NCBI GenBank assembly: GCA_030272585.1
Contig: BSYQ01000001.1
Location: forward strand, 5,146,001-5,210,000
Length of the DNA stretch: 64,000 bases
Reading direction: 5' to 3'
From: Bryopsis sp. KO-2023
Lineage: Eukaryota; Chlorophyta; Ulvophyceae; Bryopsidales; Bryopsidaceae
Positions 28,441-40,963 of the stretch are shown piece by piece (position 1 is the stretch's first letter; the number at the start of each line of letters is the position of its first letter). The translations under genes and the position numbers were made by a program. The notes below the pieces were generated by a model. The model saw only the letters and a list, made by a program, of their open reading frames with translations, had not been told where the DNA came from and made no database searches.

Positions 28441-29045
28441 CGCTTGCAACTGCAAGAGGATCCTTTACTTGACCGGATGTCACCTTTACTTGATCGGATT
28501 TCACCTTTACTTGATCGAATTTGACCTGTTATGGACAGGCAAACAATCCTTTCTAAACCGGATTTCACCTGTCTTCAACAGGTACAGAACCGGTCTAGAC
28601 CGTTAGCACCTGTCCACATAACTAAGCCTGTGCAGCCTTCACCGGAGTTGTGCCTGTCAGAACCGGTTATTTGCCCGGTTTAAACAAACCTTCCTGTCTA
28701 GATAGGACCGTTTCCCGTCTAGGAAAGGTTCGGACAGGCTTGGACAGGGGGTGTTACCGGTCTGGACCTGTCCGACCGGTAAAACCTGTCCAGGCAGCCA
28801 AATAGCGGCTTTTCAGTCCGGCGCTAGACAGGCGATAACCTGTCCAAACAGGTCATTTTCTCAGACCGGTCTGGATAGGCAAGAAAACGAGAAAAAAAAG
28901 GGAATCCGGTCTAGATAGGTCAAGTCCGGTCTAAGAAAGGTGTTCCTGTCTTAGACCGGATTTTCCCTGTCTAGACCGATAGCCCACCTGTCTAGTAAAG
29001 GTTATATCCGATCTAAGACAGGTTTTCCGGTCCGATCCGGTCCTC
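28440..29045 (+). repeat. palindromic-word island, CCGGTCTAGACAGG type
   Basis: About 600 bp of degenerate GACCGGTC, TCTAGACAGG and CCTGTCTAGACC words. It opens with three copies of a unit near CCTTTACTTGATCGGATTTCA. No target duplication or clear terminal repeat was found. Related words recur at 59570-59875. Confidence 0.75.
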
Positions 29046-29401
29046 TAAAACTTGCCGACGCCCAGGTTTGAACACGAGTGAAAAGTAGATTGAAGCAACT
29101 CACACTTATTCTAAACGTTCGAGACGTAGAGGAAAAAATATATTTTTATGTACTCTTCCATTATGAATAAGCTAAATACAACCCCAACACCTTCAACAGG
29201 AACATGAGACACATATAACTCACAATACATCCTATAAAATTTCATTCAAAGTAATATGTTCGCGACTGCGCAACGTACCATCTCTCCTAAATGAAGTTGG
29301 GTTGCATTCTAATACTATAATTTCAAAATATTTTTTTCGCATGTTTATATAACCACTAGATTACTTTGGACCATAATACTTTTATGTGATAATATTTCCA
29401 G

Positions 29402-29632
29402 GTCCGTCTAGAAGTTGCCCCTCATCAAAGAAAGAAAGTGATATATTTCTTTGAGACAATGCGGAAGCACACATACATAATCATGGAAGCTACTGGAGGC
29501 CAAGTAAGGGCAGTGGCTGAAGTTCAACGAAGTGCTCCACATGTTGACCATACTCAATATGACTTCAAAGTTTACGCAATGAAACAAGGACCTCCAAGAG
29601 AGGATAACTATTGTCTGAGTTTCATATCGTAA
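29402..29632 (+). CDS. unassigned exon-like frame
   Basis: A TTTCCAG acceptor is followed by a 76-codon open stretch ending at 29632. The peptide has ordinary composition (VIYFFETMRKHTYIIMEA early on, DHTQYDFKVYAM later) unlike the surrounding low-complexity DNA. I do not recognise it and see no upstream exon. It could be a terminal exon of an unknown gene or a fragment of a mobile element. Confidence 0.3.
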   Translation, partial: VRLEVAPHQRKKVIYFFETMRKHTYIIMEATGGQVRAVAEVQRSAPHVDHTQYDFKVYAMKQGPPREDNYCLSFIS

Positions 29633-29768
29633 TTGATAGATATTTTCTTCAATGATACGGAGTTATAGAACTTATATATCCTCCGATAATATCAAAGTCA
29701 TTTAGGGCGGAAAAGGTTTCTGCGATTTTTCTTTGGTACGCATCCGAGGTGGACGCAACTCGTACAAT

Positions 29769-31128
29769 CTAGTTACAATGCTTGAAGACCCCCTGAATCC
29801 AACGTCGATGCATTACTAAATTTTTACCTCGATTTTCGATTTCGCGCTCGTGCACGACCAAGTCCTCGCATTGGAAACCCGCTCTCTTGAACAGATCTTG
29901 AAGAAAATCCTTGGACACCAAAAAAAAACTACCTTAGCACCCCTTCCACATAACAGTAAATTGAGACTTTTGAACCAACTATTCCTCCTTTTAAAGGGTG
30001 GCACTGATATATATATTCGTCCGGATTTTTGCAAGTGGTGGTCCTCGTTGCATTGGTAATCTCGAGCTCCGGACAATTACCTCTGAGAAATAGTAGCACC
30101 TCGTCCCATCGCCCCTAACATAAAAATTCTCTCCCAATTTCTTCCGTCGCCCTTCTTTCCGTAACCGTTCTTCCGCAAGATCACCCATTGCATAGTCCCG
30201 GAAGAGCACTTTCCCTACCCCCGGCTTCAAAACTGAAGCTATATTGGATATCGCCTACGAAAAAGAAAACGATGCAGATGACATGATTTTAAATTTGATT
30301 TAAAGAAAAAGTAGCTTTCTTTTCTTAAAGATTTTAAATAAAATAAACTGTGCTTATCGAACCTTGATTGGAAATCACGCACCTTTTCCATGGAGTTGGG
30401 GTCGATGGCAGAAAGTACAAACACCATCGTGCAAAAGTCTACGCTGGACGGAGGAACAAACGTTTTCAGATCGTCCTTTGTTATATCAGCAACGTGCGCA
30501 TGGATTCTCGATGGATCAAACTGTTCATGCTGCTTCACCAATTCAACTGCTCTGGGGGCAAAATCCACAGCATATATTGTGGAGGAGGGGTTGACTTCTG
30601 CTAGCGGATATACTGCATTGCCCACCCCACAGCCAACCTGAGCGCCAAGAGTATCATAGAATCAGCAACCTAAGCACAAAGGAGGTGGAAAATAGGTGGA
30701 AAATAGAAGGTGAAAAACATAAGGATGGCCTAAAACTCATCAAGCACAGACTGATCTCACCTCCAGCACGGAGCAGTTTTGTTGCTCCACAAGTTGTGGA
30801 AACTCGCGCTCCAAATAATGACGATCCTTGAAAAAATTCGTGCCGTTCCTTTTGTAAAACAGCTCCCAGAATTTGTCGGCCTCCCGATCATATTTCTCTG
30901 GAAGTCACCCACCCACAGTCAGAAAACCCATATCAGCCGCGAAGCATTTACAGCAATTGCGTGGGATTCCTCCGTTCACGTTGAACACCAAAAAGACGAG
31001 CACAGGGGAGTTGAAAGTCAACCACAGAAAGGAAAGAAGTTTTAACCCAGGACTGTAGAAAACAACTGCAGCCGCTTACCTATGAGATAAGGAGACAGAA
31101 GGTCGGTCGGCTCGGGGTAAAGCTTCAT
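29769..31128 (-). CDS. METTL6: METTL6-like tRNA N3-methylcytidine methyltransferase
   Basis: Five exons on the minus strand (31128-31080, 30897-30761, 30637-30383, 30254-30081, 29909-29769) splice in phase at GT-AG sites to a 251-residue protein. FYKRNGTNFFKDRHYLEREF identifies the METTL2/6/8 family. SAM-binding motif I is VGCGVGN (about residue 63), followed by YAVDFAPRAVE and a FVLSAIDP block. KLGENFYVRGDGTRCYYF matches METTL6, and the tail ends ENRGKNLVMHRRWIQGVF. METTL6 is known to methylate C32 of serine tRNAs to m3C with help from seryl-tRNA synthetase. It is slightly shorter than human METTL6 (284 residues), mostly at the N terminus. The ATG at 31128 is the first in frame before the motif-bearing exons. 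It faces UFL1 head to head. Confidence 0.9.
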
Positions 31129-31332
31129 GATTTTCCAAAACGAGGAGCCGGAAAACGTCGGGAGAGAGAAGGGAAAAATGTGGCTGCAACAGCGATTTCG
31201 TAAAAGGTGCTCCCCGCAATCTAGACTGTACTGCGTTTTGTACGTACGACTTAGAAAAGTCCAGACAGCACTGCGTGGGGGATATGATGATTCGCTTTGT
31301 TTCGGAAAAAGAACAGACGGGGAGAAACGAAA
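31129..31332. promoter_or_regulatory. divergent promoter region between METTL6 and UFL1
   Basis: The two start codons lie 204 bp apart on opposite strands, so both promoters and both 5' untranslated regions must overlap here or extend into each other. I see no unmistakable TATA box. Shared regulation is an inference. Confidence 0.5.
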
Positions 31333-33035
31333 ATGGAGGACCTTTCTTTAGACGATCTGACTGCGCAGCTGCAAGCGGTTCAGAAGAAAACCTCCACTGT
31401 GAGTGCATGTGAGCTGAATCGAATCCCTCATGTGTGGTGTAATCCACCCAGTCGGATTTTGCTGCTTCTTTTTTGTCGATCAAATTTCCATCCAGCACCC
31501 TGTTCGATGCTTGTCAATACCTGTGCTAAGTTCCTTTCAATTCTCGAAGAGAGGGGGTGGCATTGTCAGATCGATTTTTTTCAATTTTGCTCCACAATGC
31601 TTTTGTTGAGGAATTTTGACTCTGCTGTTTGGGCGTTTGTTCTAGACTCGGCTCTCCGAGCGGAATATTGTGGAGTTGGTGAACAAGCTGAAGGAGCTTG
31701 GCTTTCTCGGAGATGATTTGCTCCACACAATCAATGGCCAAGAATACATCACCACAGACAAGCTCCGCCAAGAAATCCAGGACGCCTTGCACAATGCCGG
31801 GGGCAGATTGCCAATGGTAAAACAGCAGGAGCCATGAAATTCCACTGTCCATCTTTTTTGTTCTTTTTTTCTATATTTTTTGGGTGAGGACGGGGTGGGG
31901 TGAATCGTGTGTTGCATCGAGAGCCTGAAATTCAGTCGGAATGTTGCTGTTATTTTTTGAAAAAAAAAGATATCATTCCATTCAACAAGAAATAGAACTT
32001 CGGTGAAATTGTTCCCCAAAAAATCAGGCGAATTCTGTGAGAAAACGGTTGAAAGGACGAGTGCTGGGATGACAGTCTGGTGCATTAAACCCTGTTGATA
32101 ATTTTTGCAGGCAGATTTGCCTTCTCTGCTGAATGTGGACCTGGTGCATTGCGAAGTTCAAGTGGACTCCATAGTGGCCGACTCGGGCGGAGCCGTGACA
32201 GTCATTGAAAACGACATCGTCACGATTCAGTACTTTGACAGCATCGCTGTGGAAATCAATGACATCTTGCAGGATTCTGGGATGCTGAAAGTTGGTGAGA
32301 ATAACTCTGACGAATCGTATATATATATATATGTGTGTATATTTAATATTCTTAAATATATATGTAGATGTAAATTAACCTGAGCAGTTTCAGGGAATTT
32401 GAATGGAGACTTTGTTTCTGGCCAAAATAAGCTATCGATGGCACCGTGACATCCACGATTTCCTTTAAATTGACTCCTTTTTTTTTCGAAGTACATGGAG
32501 TCAGGCTTTCTCTCTCATTAGGTTTTTTTCGATTTCTGATAATGTTCTTTTTCTTCCAGCTCCACAGAAAAGTTGGTGTTCGTTTCGTTTTGTTTGCAGG
32601 GGATCTAGCAAGTCAGTTTTCGCTTAGCAGCGAAATGATCTTGTCTGTGTTGAGCCCTCGGTTGGGGAAGCTGGTGCTGGGGCACCTGCAAGCGGGAATG
32701 GTTTACACATCCATGTACATCGATCGAATGAAAGCCCAGCTGAGAGGAGCCCTGAGGGCAGTGATGGCGCCCACATCTCTGACCAATGTTGTGAAAGCAA
32801 TCGGACTGGAAGGGGGGGGAATCAGCGACATGGTGAACAGAGTCGTGGAGGATCTGATCAAAGAGAAATCGATCAAGGTAGTGGAATATGTCGAGGCAAA
32901 AAAAGAAAAGCATGAATGAGTGGTGTGAGTATATCAGTGACTAGACGAGGTCTCCATGCCCACACTCGAATTTCACCTCCTCCCTCCAAGTGGAACATGC
33001 CCCTCATTCCATTAAAAAGATATATACAAAAAAGA

Positions 33036-33070
<35 letters not shown>

Positions 33071-36000
33071 ATAGAAATTAAGAAATACTTGTTTTGTTTG
33101 TAATAAAACGCCTTGTGCTTTGTTTCTTTTTTTTCCTTACTAGCTGGTTGTTCATAAGCAGGGTGGAGGCATTCTATGATATGGCTGGTTATGGATTTGT
33201 GAAGCAAAAAAAACAAAAATTACTAATCAACTAGGAAAAAATAAAAGAAAGGAGGGTTTCTTTTTTTCACTTGTTTCAGGGTCAGCTCCGAAGTGGGGGC
33301 CAATGGATTCCTGCCATTTACGTCAGAGCTCAGCAAGAGGCGGTGAGGTCTTTTTACAATCAAAACGGATGGATAGCTCTGGAAACCATCAGGCGCTTGG
33401 GGACGGCTTCCGAAGATGCTTTCATAAAGGAGCACTTCCCTGAATCCACCAAATTACACGCGGTGTTGATTTCCTCAGGACTGATCGCTCAAGTGGATGC
33501 GGAAATCAAGGAAGCTGCGACTTCAAAAACATGGTGATAAAATGGAGTCTAATGGAGCTAAGTTTGATTCGAAAAAAAAGAAACTCTGGTGAATTTGCAT
33601 GCATCTGGGTTGGAAAGTTTGAAAAGACAAAAAACAAGGATGCCGAGGATGAGCGAATGTCACTTTTTTTTTCCCTCAGTTTGGGATGAACAGAACTTTT
33701 TGGACATTTCTACAAATGAAAAAATATTAATAAATAAAATGTATATGAATTTATATGTATTTGTTTTATTCACAGGTGCGATATCGTCCCTCTTTTGCCT
33801 GCGGATTTTACATCGAAAGACATTTCCTCAGTCATGAAGCATTGTCCGGCGATCACAGCATCTGAGGCTTCCGAAAGGATGACTGTATTGGCAGAAACCT
33901 TTGCAATCAGCAAAGCCTTCCTTCAAGTATGTATACTTTTTATCCCCCCCCCCCCCCCCAACCTAACCCAAGGGAGGTTCACTCATTTTCCAATTGACTG
34001 ATCTGGTTCTTTGAAGCATCCCCCCCCCCTTTCCTTGCCCTCCCAAACAAAAAGAGAGGTTTGATAATTTACTGAACGTTGACTGGTTCTTCGAAGCATC
34101 AGCCAATCGAAAACTTCGAAAGAGGGATCGTTGAATTCAAGAATTATGTTTGATGGTTTTTGTTTTTCTTTTCGAATTGCATGCAGGATTGTGGAGAACG
34201 AGCAAGACAGGAAGGGAAGGCCAATGCAGTTGGGGCTCTGAGAAGTCGACAGGAATCTGCGAAACAAGGGGACTCCAAGCTTGAAAAGCAACCCCAAGAA
34301 AAGAAAGCCCCCGTTCAGCAGGACCAGCAAGGGGATGCCGACGACGATTGGGGGGACCTGGGAAAAGTCAAGGGCAAAAAGAAAGCGAAAGGAGGGAAAG
34401 CCAAAGGAAAGGGCAAATCTGGGGGAAGCAATCAAGCACCCGGTGGGTGGTTTATCGACCCTGCAATCTCTGAACCATCACCCCCAATCATTTCAAAGCT
34501 GCCCGCTGTTTATTTCAAGCGGAGCGATATATATATGTATGTATGGTGGCTAGGCCAAACTCTGCATTCACGTTGTGGCGATTTTTTCATTGATTTTGCT
34601 GATGATTTTCAGGATCTAAGGGGCAGCCCAGCGGCATTGGTGATGAGCCACCCAATGCATTTTACCCAACATGTGAAAAAGTGAGTGCGAAACTGATGGA
34701 GTGGTTTTCCGATTTGGAGGACTTCGGCGTGGATGCACCCATCGTGGTTGCACTTGCAGAAAGCATCCTCCCAGAAGCCACGAAAGAATATCAAGAAACC
34801 ATCAAGGTACTGATGTAAAATTTTTCGTAAGAAAGAACTGTGTTTTTTTCCTTCATGAAGGCAAAGCGAGTGCATTTTTTGCTGTTTTTAGCTTCTTTTT
34901 TTTTTCTGGTGGATTTTTATTTTTTTTTAGGCTGCTACGAGAACGGTGTCCCAGAGTCATCGTCAAATCAAGGATTCGGTAATGAAAGCAATGGAAGATG
35001 GTGCCCAAAAGCTATGGCTTTACATGAGGGGGACAGAGCTGTTGGAATCGGATCCTGCGACACATGCTGCAATAAACAGAGGCCTCGTTCGATCCACAGG
35101 CATGTGTTTTTTTTGTTTTTTCCCTTTCCTTCCCTTACACTCCCCTCAACCCTTTTTCCAAAGAAAAGAAACATTTTCCTTTTCTTATCTGCTTTTTCTC
35201 TTTTCGTTCTTCCCTGGAAACAGAAAATTCATCTTCAACAGTGTCAATTTCCTCTTTCTGATTTATCTTTCTGTATTTCAACATTGGCTCCACCACACCA
35301 AGGCCTTCTGATTTACAACTGATCGATTTCCTATCCAACAGGAGTGGATGCGGTGGATTGGCTGCTGCGGTTGATGCAATTGCAAGAACCCAATGCGGAT
35401 ATCGCGGAGCCCCTGGTGCCCATCCCTGCGGTCGAAAGAAACCACATTCCGAAAACGCTGCCTCCGGACATGACGGAGGAGGCGGAGCAAGCTTTGGAAT
35501 CCATCAAAGGGGACGACCCTAAGGTTTGGAACAATCAGAATGCATATTTCAGTAGGAAATGAAATAATGATGAGAAATAGCAACCCCCTTAATTAAAAAA
35601 AAAGAGGAAAAATCAATCCCTGTGGTATGGGAAAAATGAAAATTATTCCACAAACACCAGTTCAACTTTATTTATGTGCATGTTTTCTTTGTCTTTTAAT
35701 TACTTTTTTACATTGATTTTTTTGATAGTTGTTTCTGATTGATTTTATTTTTATTTTTTTGGGGGGGGAGAGGGTTGTGGGGAAACAACAGATTACAGGA
35801 TACCTTCAACTTATTATTCAGTTCACCTTGAACTGCTGTGTTTTCACCAGGTGGTTTTCCAATCTATTGAGAAGGGGGCCGAGTGTTTGGGAATTCGCTT
35901 CAAGAAAATGGACAAGAAATTCGAAAAGCAAAAACTGGCGGAATTCAGAGCCGTGCTGACCGAGCAAATTTCGATGGAAACCGTCCCAGCAAATGCCCTC

Positions 36001-36360
36001 GCTCAAGGCCTCCCGCTGCTGTTCACCAAGGTACAAAAAAAATATAAAAATATTTCTTGAAAAGCACTCCAAAAAACGACAGCAAGAATCAGTTGAAACG
36101 CAAGTTTGTGTTGATTTTTCCAGATTCATGGTAGGGCTTTGAGCATTCCTGGGAGGGCCATGCCGGGGGTGATCAAATTTCTGAAAATGGACATGGAGCC
36201 CCAGGAGCATGAGGTTCTGGAAAGCATGCACAAGCTGGTGGTGCTGAGTTTGAAAGCCCAATCCGATCGAGAACAAGGGGAAGAGGGCGTGGACCCCCAG
36301 GAGCTGGAGGAAACTTTGGTCAAACTGCGAAAGATTTGCACCAGCAAAACCAGCGGCTGA
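31333..36360 (+). CDS. UFL1: UFL1, E3 UFM1-protein ligase 1
   Basis: Twelve exons join in phase to a 773-residue protein (human 794): 31333-31398, 31646-31816, 32111-32294, 32600-32877, 33280-33533, 33776-33926, 34187-34442, 34613-34806, 34931-35099, 35342-35523, 35851-36030, 36124-36360. RLSERNIVELVNKL at residue 24 and GQEYITTDKL are family signatures, followed by the winged-helix repeats. Exon 7 (about residues 369-453) is the usual Lys-rich hydrophilic linker. The C-terminal half is helical. UFL1 acts with DDRGK1 at the ER to attach UFM1 to targets such as ribosomal protein uL24; it is a scaffold-type ligase without a catalytic Cys. Intron 9 uses a GC donor (CAG then GCATGT); all others are GT-AG. 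No break is seen. Confidence 0.93.
33036..33075 (+). repeat. (TAAA)n microsatellite in UFL1 intron 4
   Basis: About ten tandem copies of TAAA lie between UFL1 exons 4 and 5. Confidence 0.85.
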
Positions 36361-36848
36361 TCGAGCTGACTAACTTTTGAAAGGGGGAACAGAATCCATC
36401 CACTGAAATAAAAATTAGGTTTTAGCGGTTGGAGGAGAACCAGCTGTTGGAATGATTTCGTTTCGATTTGTTTTTTTAGTGAAGAATAGGCAAGAGGGAA
36501 TCGACTTTAAGCACACTGGGATGTGGAGTTTTTTCAACGCCTGATTGGGAAAAACCTCAGTGTCCCAGGGGGCCCAATAGAAATGAATGATGAGTATCCA
36601 AGCAGTACGCCCCATACAGAGCGGGCTTCCCAACGGTGTCAATGATGTATTTCCCTGATGTAACCTCTCACAATCTTACAATTGGGAACACATTGAGCCC
36701 CAGTGTCTTCTCATCTTGTTAGGTCATTTTGTCGACCCCCCATGGTTGACCCCAACCATCGCTTTCTCATTCCTGCCTATTTGCTTTTCTCTTACTCTAT
36801 AAGAAATGCCCCCTCCAAAACATTCTCGAACATTCTCTCCCTTCACTG
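36361..36848. other. convergent 3' ends of UFL1 and RPC6, no gene seen
   Basis: About 490 bp between the two stop codons. AATAAA at 36406-36411 can serve UFL1 as a poly(A) signal. No coding pattern was found. Confidence 0.5.
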
Positions 36849-38875
36849 TCAAAAATCCAACCATTTGTCAAAATAAACACAGTTTTCTGGCGAAACCGTC
36901 CCTCCAGGCTTGCACTCGTTGAACACCGGGCAAACTCCGCAAGGAAAGGACGTGAACGGACTGGCATCCGGTTTTCCCAGCAAAGCTGGCCTGTAACTGA
37001 CTCCTTCATCGTCGTCCTCCACTTCATCCACAGTTCCATCATACACCAAGGTGTCTATGACAGCCTTGATGTCCCCATCTCTGAGTGCGACTCGGGAATA
37101 ACCTTTCGTCCGAATGATTTCAGCTATTTCTGAAAGGGAAGCCAATTTATCCCGGGCGATGATTCGCGAGCAGACTTGCCTCAATGTTTCGATAAACTCC
37201 GTATCTTTTTCAGCATTCGTGTACCTGTGTTGAGAAATCACCCCGTCCGATTCAACGAACACATTCATTCCCTATCAAGAAACGAATAAATGTAAAATTA
37301 TATTACGTTTATTATAATGTAGTATATTATGTAATATATTGTTTTGCATTTGAAATGTAAAGGGGAAAAAAAAATGTGCTGGTAATTCCCCGATTCCTCA
37401 AGAAAAAAATTCATTCGATGAGTTTCTTTGGCCGCTTTGATCTGGCTGATAATTTTTTTGTTTACGAGGTTTGTTTTCTTGGTGGGGATATTTTTATTTT
37501 ATCTTTCAACTCACCAAGCTCCTCCCGTCAGATGCTCCGCTGGCTGCAATGTGTACAAGATATACATTTTCCTGGTTTTACACTCCACCGGTCTGAAAGT
37601 TTTCACCAGTTTTCGCCCCTCCAAATTCTTCAGGATTTTGTTGAGCTTTATTTGTGGCAAGTTTGTCAGCTGCTTCATATCTTTGGTCCAAATCCCTGAA
37701 CAAAGAAAAGAAAACAAACAAAACCATAAGCAATTTTAATTAAATAGAAAAATAGAAAATAAAATAAAGTATCTAGGGAGGAGGAGGGAGGGGGGAGCTC
37801 ATGACTAGACAGTTGACAATTCAAAAAAGAAAAAAATGAGTTCCTGAATGCTTTAGTCATTGACAGGTTTCTGCTAAACTGAACTGATGTATCGGAAAAA
37901 CCTGCTGATTCTCAAAGCTGGGCTCAATTAACAGTTTGATAATTGATTTGGCTTTCACAGCTTGAGTAGAAGGGATAAATTTTCATCTCAAGAGAAAATA
38001 ACGGAAAACAGAAAACAAAATGGGAAGAATAGAAAATTAAAACAAGCCTACCTGCATTCCCCGCTTGCTCTATGACCTGATACGCCAGCAAATCTTCACT
38101 GGACAACCCTCGAAATCTGCAAACAAAAAAAAATGAAAAAAAAGCAATCATTTCAACTTGAACAATTTGTGATGTGCCATCCATCTTCCTGCCGTCTTGA
38201 CAATGATTTGAATTAAAAAAGCAACCACCAAGAAGAATTTTCAATACCTTAATCCGTCTTAAATTAACAGGGGAGGCATTTCCTGTCACATTCTCATTCA
38301 GCCAACTCTATCCATCTTTTTCTGGAAAGAATTAGGTTCTTTTTTAACTATGCAACTGTATTTCCGACTGCATTTACACCCATACGTTCGCACCTCAGTG
38401 CTTCCTCCTGATTTATCTCTTTATAAACCAATCCTCCATTCGAACTGAACAATTGCAGGCGCCCCGAGGTCAGCAAAGCATTGATCGTGGTCGCCCTATC
38501 TTGAGGAGACATCTGCCCCTCCAACTCTTTTTCCAAAGCTCCATCTGTTACACCCTTGATAATATTATCAAACGAAATTGCTCAACCACTTTTCCATTTT
38601 GGTTTTCTTCTCTTTTTCCCTCAGTCTTCCTGATTGTGACAATATGTGCTCATAAATCACCTCAACAATCTTTTCTGTTCAAAGGATCAGAAAAACATTA
38701 GAAACAAGACCCAGTTGATTATCCCTGTCGAAAGCCAAGAATAGAACAGAAAACTGTGGCAAGCAGGGTCGTTTTGTTGAAAAACACTGACTTCCCCCCC
38801 CCCAGGCACCCTCTCTACCTCAGTGTATTGTCGGCATATGGATAGAATGGCTTCCTCCGCAGATCCCCCCGCCAT
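36849..38875 (-). CDS. POLR3F: RNA polymerase III subunit RPC6 (RPC39/POLR3F)
   Basis: Five exons on the minus strand (38875-38819, 38554-38394, 38116-38052, 37695-37515, 37224-36849) join in phase to 279 residues (human 316). The tandem winged-helix domains start near QYTEGVTDGALEKEL and continue through LLAYQVIEQAGNAGIWTKDM, NLPQIKLNKILKNLE and YILYTLQPAEHLTGGAW. The C terminus carries the four-Cys cluster CGVCPVFNEC...NCVYFDKWLDF, which in the human and archaeal relatives binds a 4Fe-4S cluster. RPC6 sits in the RPC3-RPC6-RPC7 trimer that contacts TFIIIB during initiation. All splice sites are GT-AG. Confidence 0.92.
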
Positions 38876-39293
38876 TGCAATAATCGACCACCAGCACACG
38901 TGCGACCCCCACGATCCTGTTTTTTCGTTCGTTTTATGAACGAAACCGCTGGCAGGAACATGGCGAACGACAGATGTCAAATCGCAAAAAGGAATCTAAT
39001 TTTAACTTTTCAAAAAAAATCATTTAGATGTTTTCTTGATGAGACAAAGACTGGGCAGGTTTGAAGCGCATTCCATTTTGAAGGTTTTGGCCGTGGCTTG
39101 CACAGAGGGTGGGTTGATTGCGACAATGAAAACGGACTTGAGTAAAAGCTTGCCAACATGAGGAGGCAGTTTGTGTGAGGGGTTCTTTGGGGAGGGGGGA
39201 GGATGGATGCAGTCGAAGGATGGCAAGTTGCAATTGGCAACGAACTGACATTCAACTGTTTTGAGGCGGCGTCGAAACAACAACTTGTATTTT

Positions 39294-39520
39294 GAAGATA
39301 TCTTGGCGTTGAGCGAAAGGGGCGTTTACCCGAAGAGTTGTCCGAAGCTCCAGAGAAATTCCGTTTTATAAACTCCAAGTTTCGCACACGAGTGCACTCT
39401 GCGAAACGCCACATTTACTTCAACTGGGGACTGATGAAGAGGGGAAAGAGACTGAACGTGACTGCCAAACACATCAACGCCAGGATTGACGCCGAGTTGG
39501 CGTCACCGAGCCAGATTTGA
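39294..39520 (+). CDS. unrecognised exon or small gene
   Basis: An open stretch after a TTTTGAAG acceptor-like site encodes a basic peptide (LPEELSEAPEKFRFINSKF, then HIYFNWGLMKRGKRLNVTAK) ending at TGA. The composition and short motifs read like real protein, but I recognise no family. A short open frame at 39040-39165 could be an upstream exon; I cannot prove the link. It is divergent from RPC6. Confidence 0.35.
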
Positions 39521-40963
39521 GCTAAACCCATCTCCAGGAAAGAGCATTTGCCACTTAACAGCGCCGTGAACCCAGTATCTTGAAGGTTCAAGCGGTAGCG
39601 CCTTGGCTTTTTTTTGTTTCCCTTTGGATAAAAACGAAGCGAGCTGCAGTGTAGGTGCCTGCTGCTTTCTTACCTCAAGATTGTGCGTTTGGAGGCGTTC
39701 ACAACGTTGTTCATTCATTCATCCCTGATGAGGTTGCCAGGCTTTACGAGCTTGAGAAGTTGTTGCAGTCACTGCAATGCAGTGTTTGTTTGTTTGTAAT
39801 TGATGTTTGTTTGTTTGTTTGTTTGTTTGTTTTTGTTTGTTTGCTAGTCATAGGACGATCTTTTTTTTTGGTAGGGAAGGGATGGGGATTTTTTTTATAA
39901 AATGAATTAAATTCTTCAGTTCTGCTACCCAATTTAGAAACTTTTACGATCCCTCCTCCAGTTCCGGAAAAAAAGAGAGGGGGGTTGCAACGAACGCGCC
40001 AAACAACTCATCGAGTTCGTAAAGCCTTAGGTTATGGTGATCAATCAAGCGATGGGTACTCGAAATCCTCGGCTCGCAGAGTCGCGGCTGTCAGTATCAA
40101 ACGTCCCCTTTCCTCGCTCGCGAGCGCGGCCAGCGCTCCCAAGGCCTTGTTAATCATGTCGTGTTCTTCACTGAATTTGTTTTCAGCGAGGTTATTCTGC
40201 TGAACTGAATTGCGGGTCCGTCAGCCGCGCGACCCTACATTATTCCACATTCCGCTGTCAGCGTCAGTGAATAACCTCACAAGCGTGCCTTATCGAACAG
40301 AAGGCCACAAGCCGACAAGTTGTGTTAGTTGTGAGCGCAGGATGAGCGGGAGTTCAAGCAATATACGACCAGAAGCCGGACCAAGCGACCCTGAGGTCAG
40401 GGTCGACCCCCCTGTACGAGGTCGGTGGATCTGAGAAGAGGGTTCGCTTTTTGGATGAGCGCGGGAACAAAATCGTAGGGATCAGTTTCTTTCCGTCAAA
40501 CAGGACGGTGTCCCAACGACAGCAATGGATAAATCACTCGCCTCTGAAATTGTTGTGAAGCGATCTTGGGCCATGTCGAAACCAGGGAAAGGGCGCCAGA
40601 GGGCGTCGATCCTTCAGACTTTTTGTTAATGTACCATTACGATTGCAATACATTGCGGAACGAAAAATCTCATAAATGAGAGAAAGCACGAGAACAGCTT
40701 AAAAAAAAAAAGGTCTGTTTGGTTTTGGTCTTAGTGGTATGATGGGGTCGAGTTTCGGCTTGCTTGTTATTTTTGGTTTGGTTTGGTTTAGGGATGGTGT
40801 TAGATAGGCGAACTATGATTGATAGATGAGGCAGTGTCGAGGTGGGGCATCTGGAAAGGGGTGAAGGGATATCTATCTGATTCGTGTCAAAACATGAAGT
40901 TCGCATCTTAAGAAAACTTTTCCGGTGGTGTTTGTTTGGATTGATTGATTGTTTGGATTGTAG
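39521..40963. other. intergenic stretch with fragmentary frames
   Basis: It contains a GTTT-type microsatellite (39782-39843) and GC-richer DNA at about 40000-40620. Short frames there (such as one starting at 40342, MSGSSSNIRPEAGPSDPEV) might be a 5' exon of the next gene, but no splice chain was proven. Confidence 0.4.
39782..39843 (+). repeat. (GTTT)n microsatellite
   Basis: Tandem GTTT units with few interruptions. Confidence 0.8.

Noticed and set aside
40525-40617. First exon of the amidase-like gene starting MDKSLASEIVV
   Set aside because: The only nearby donor would create a stop at the junction with the next exon.
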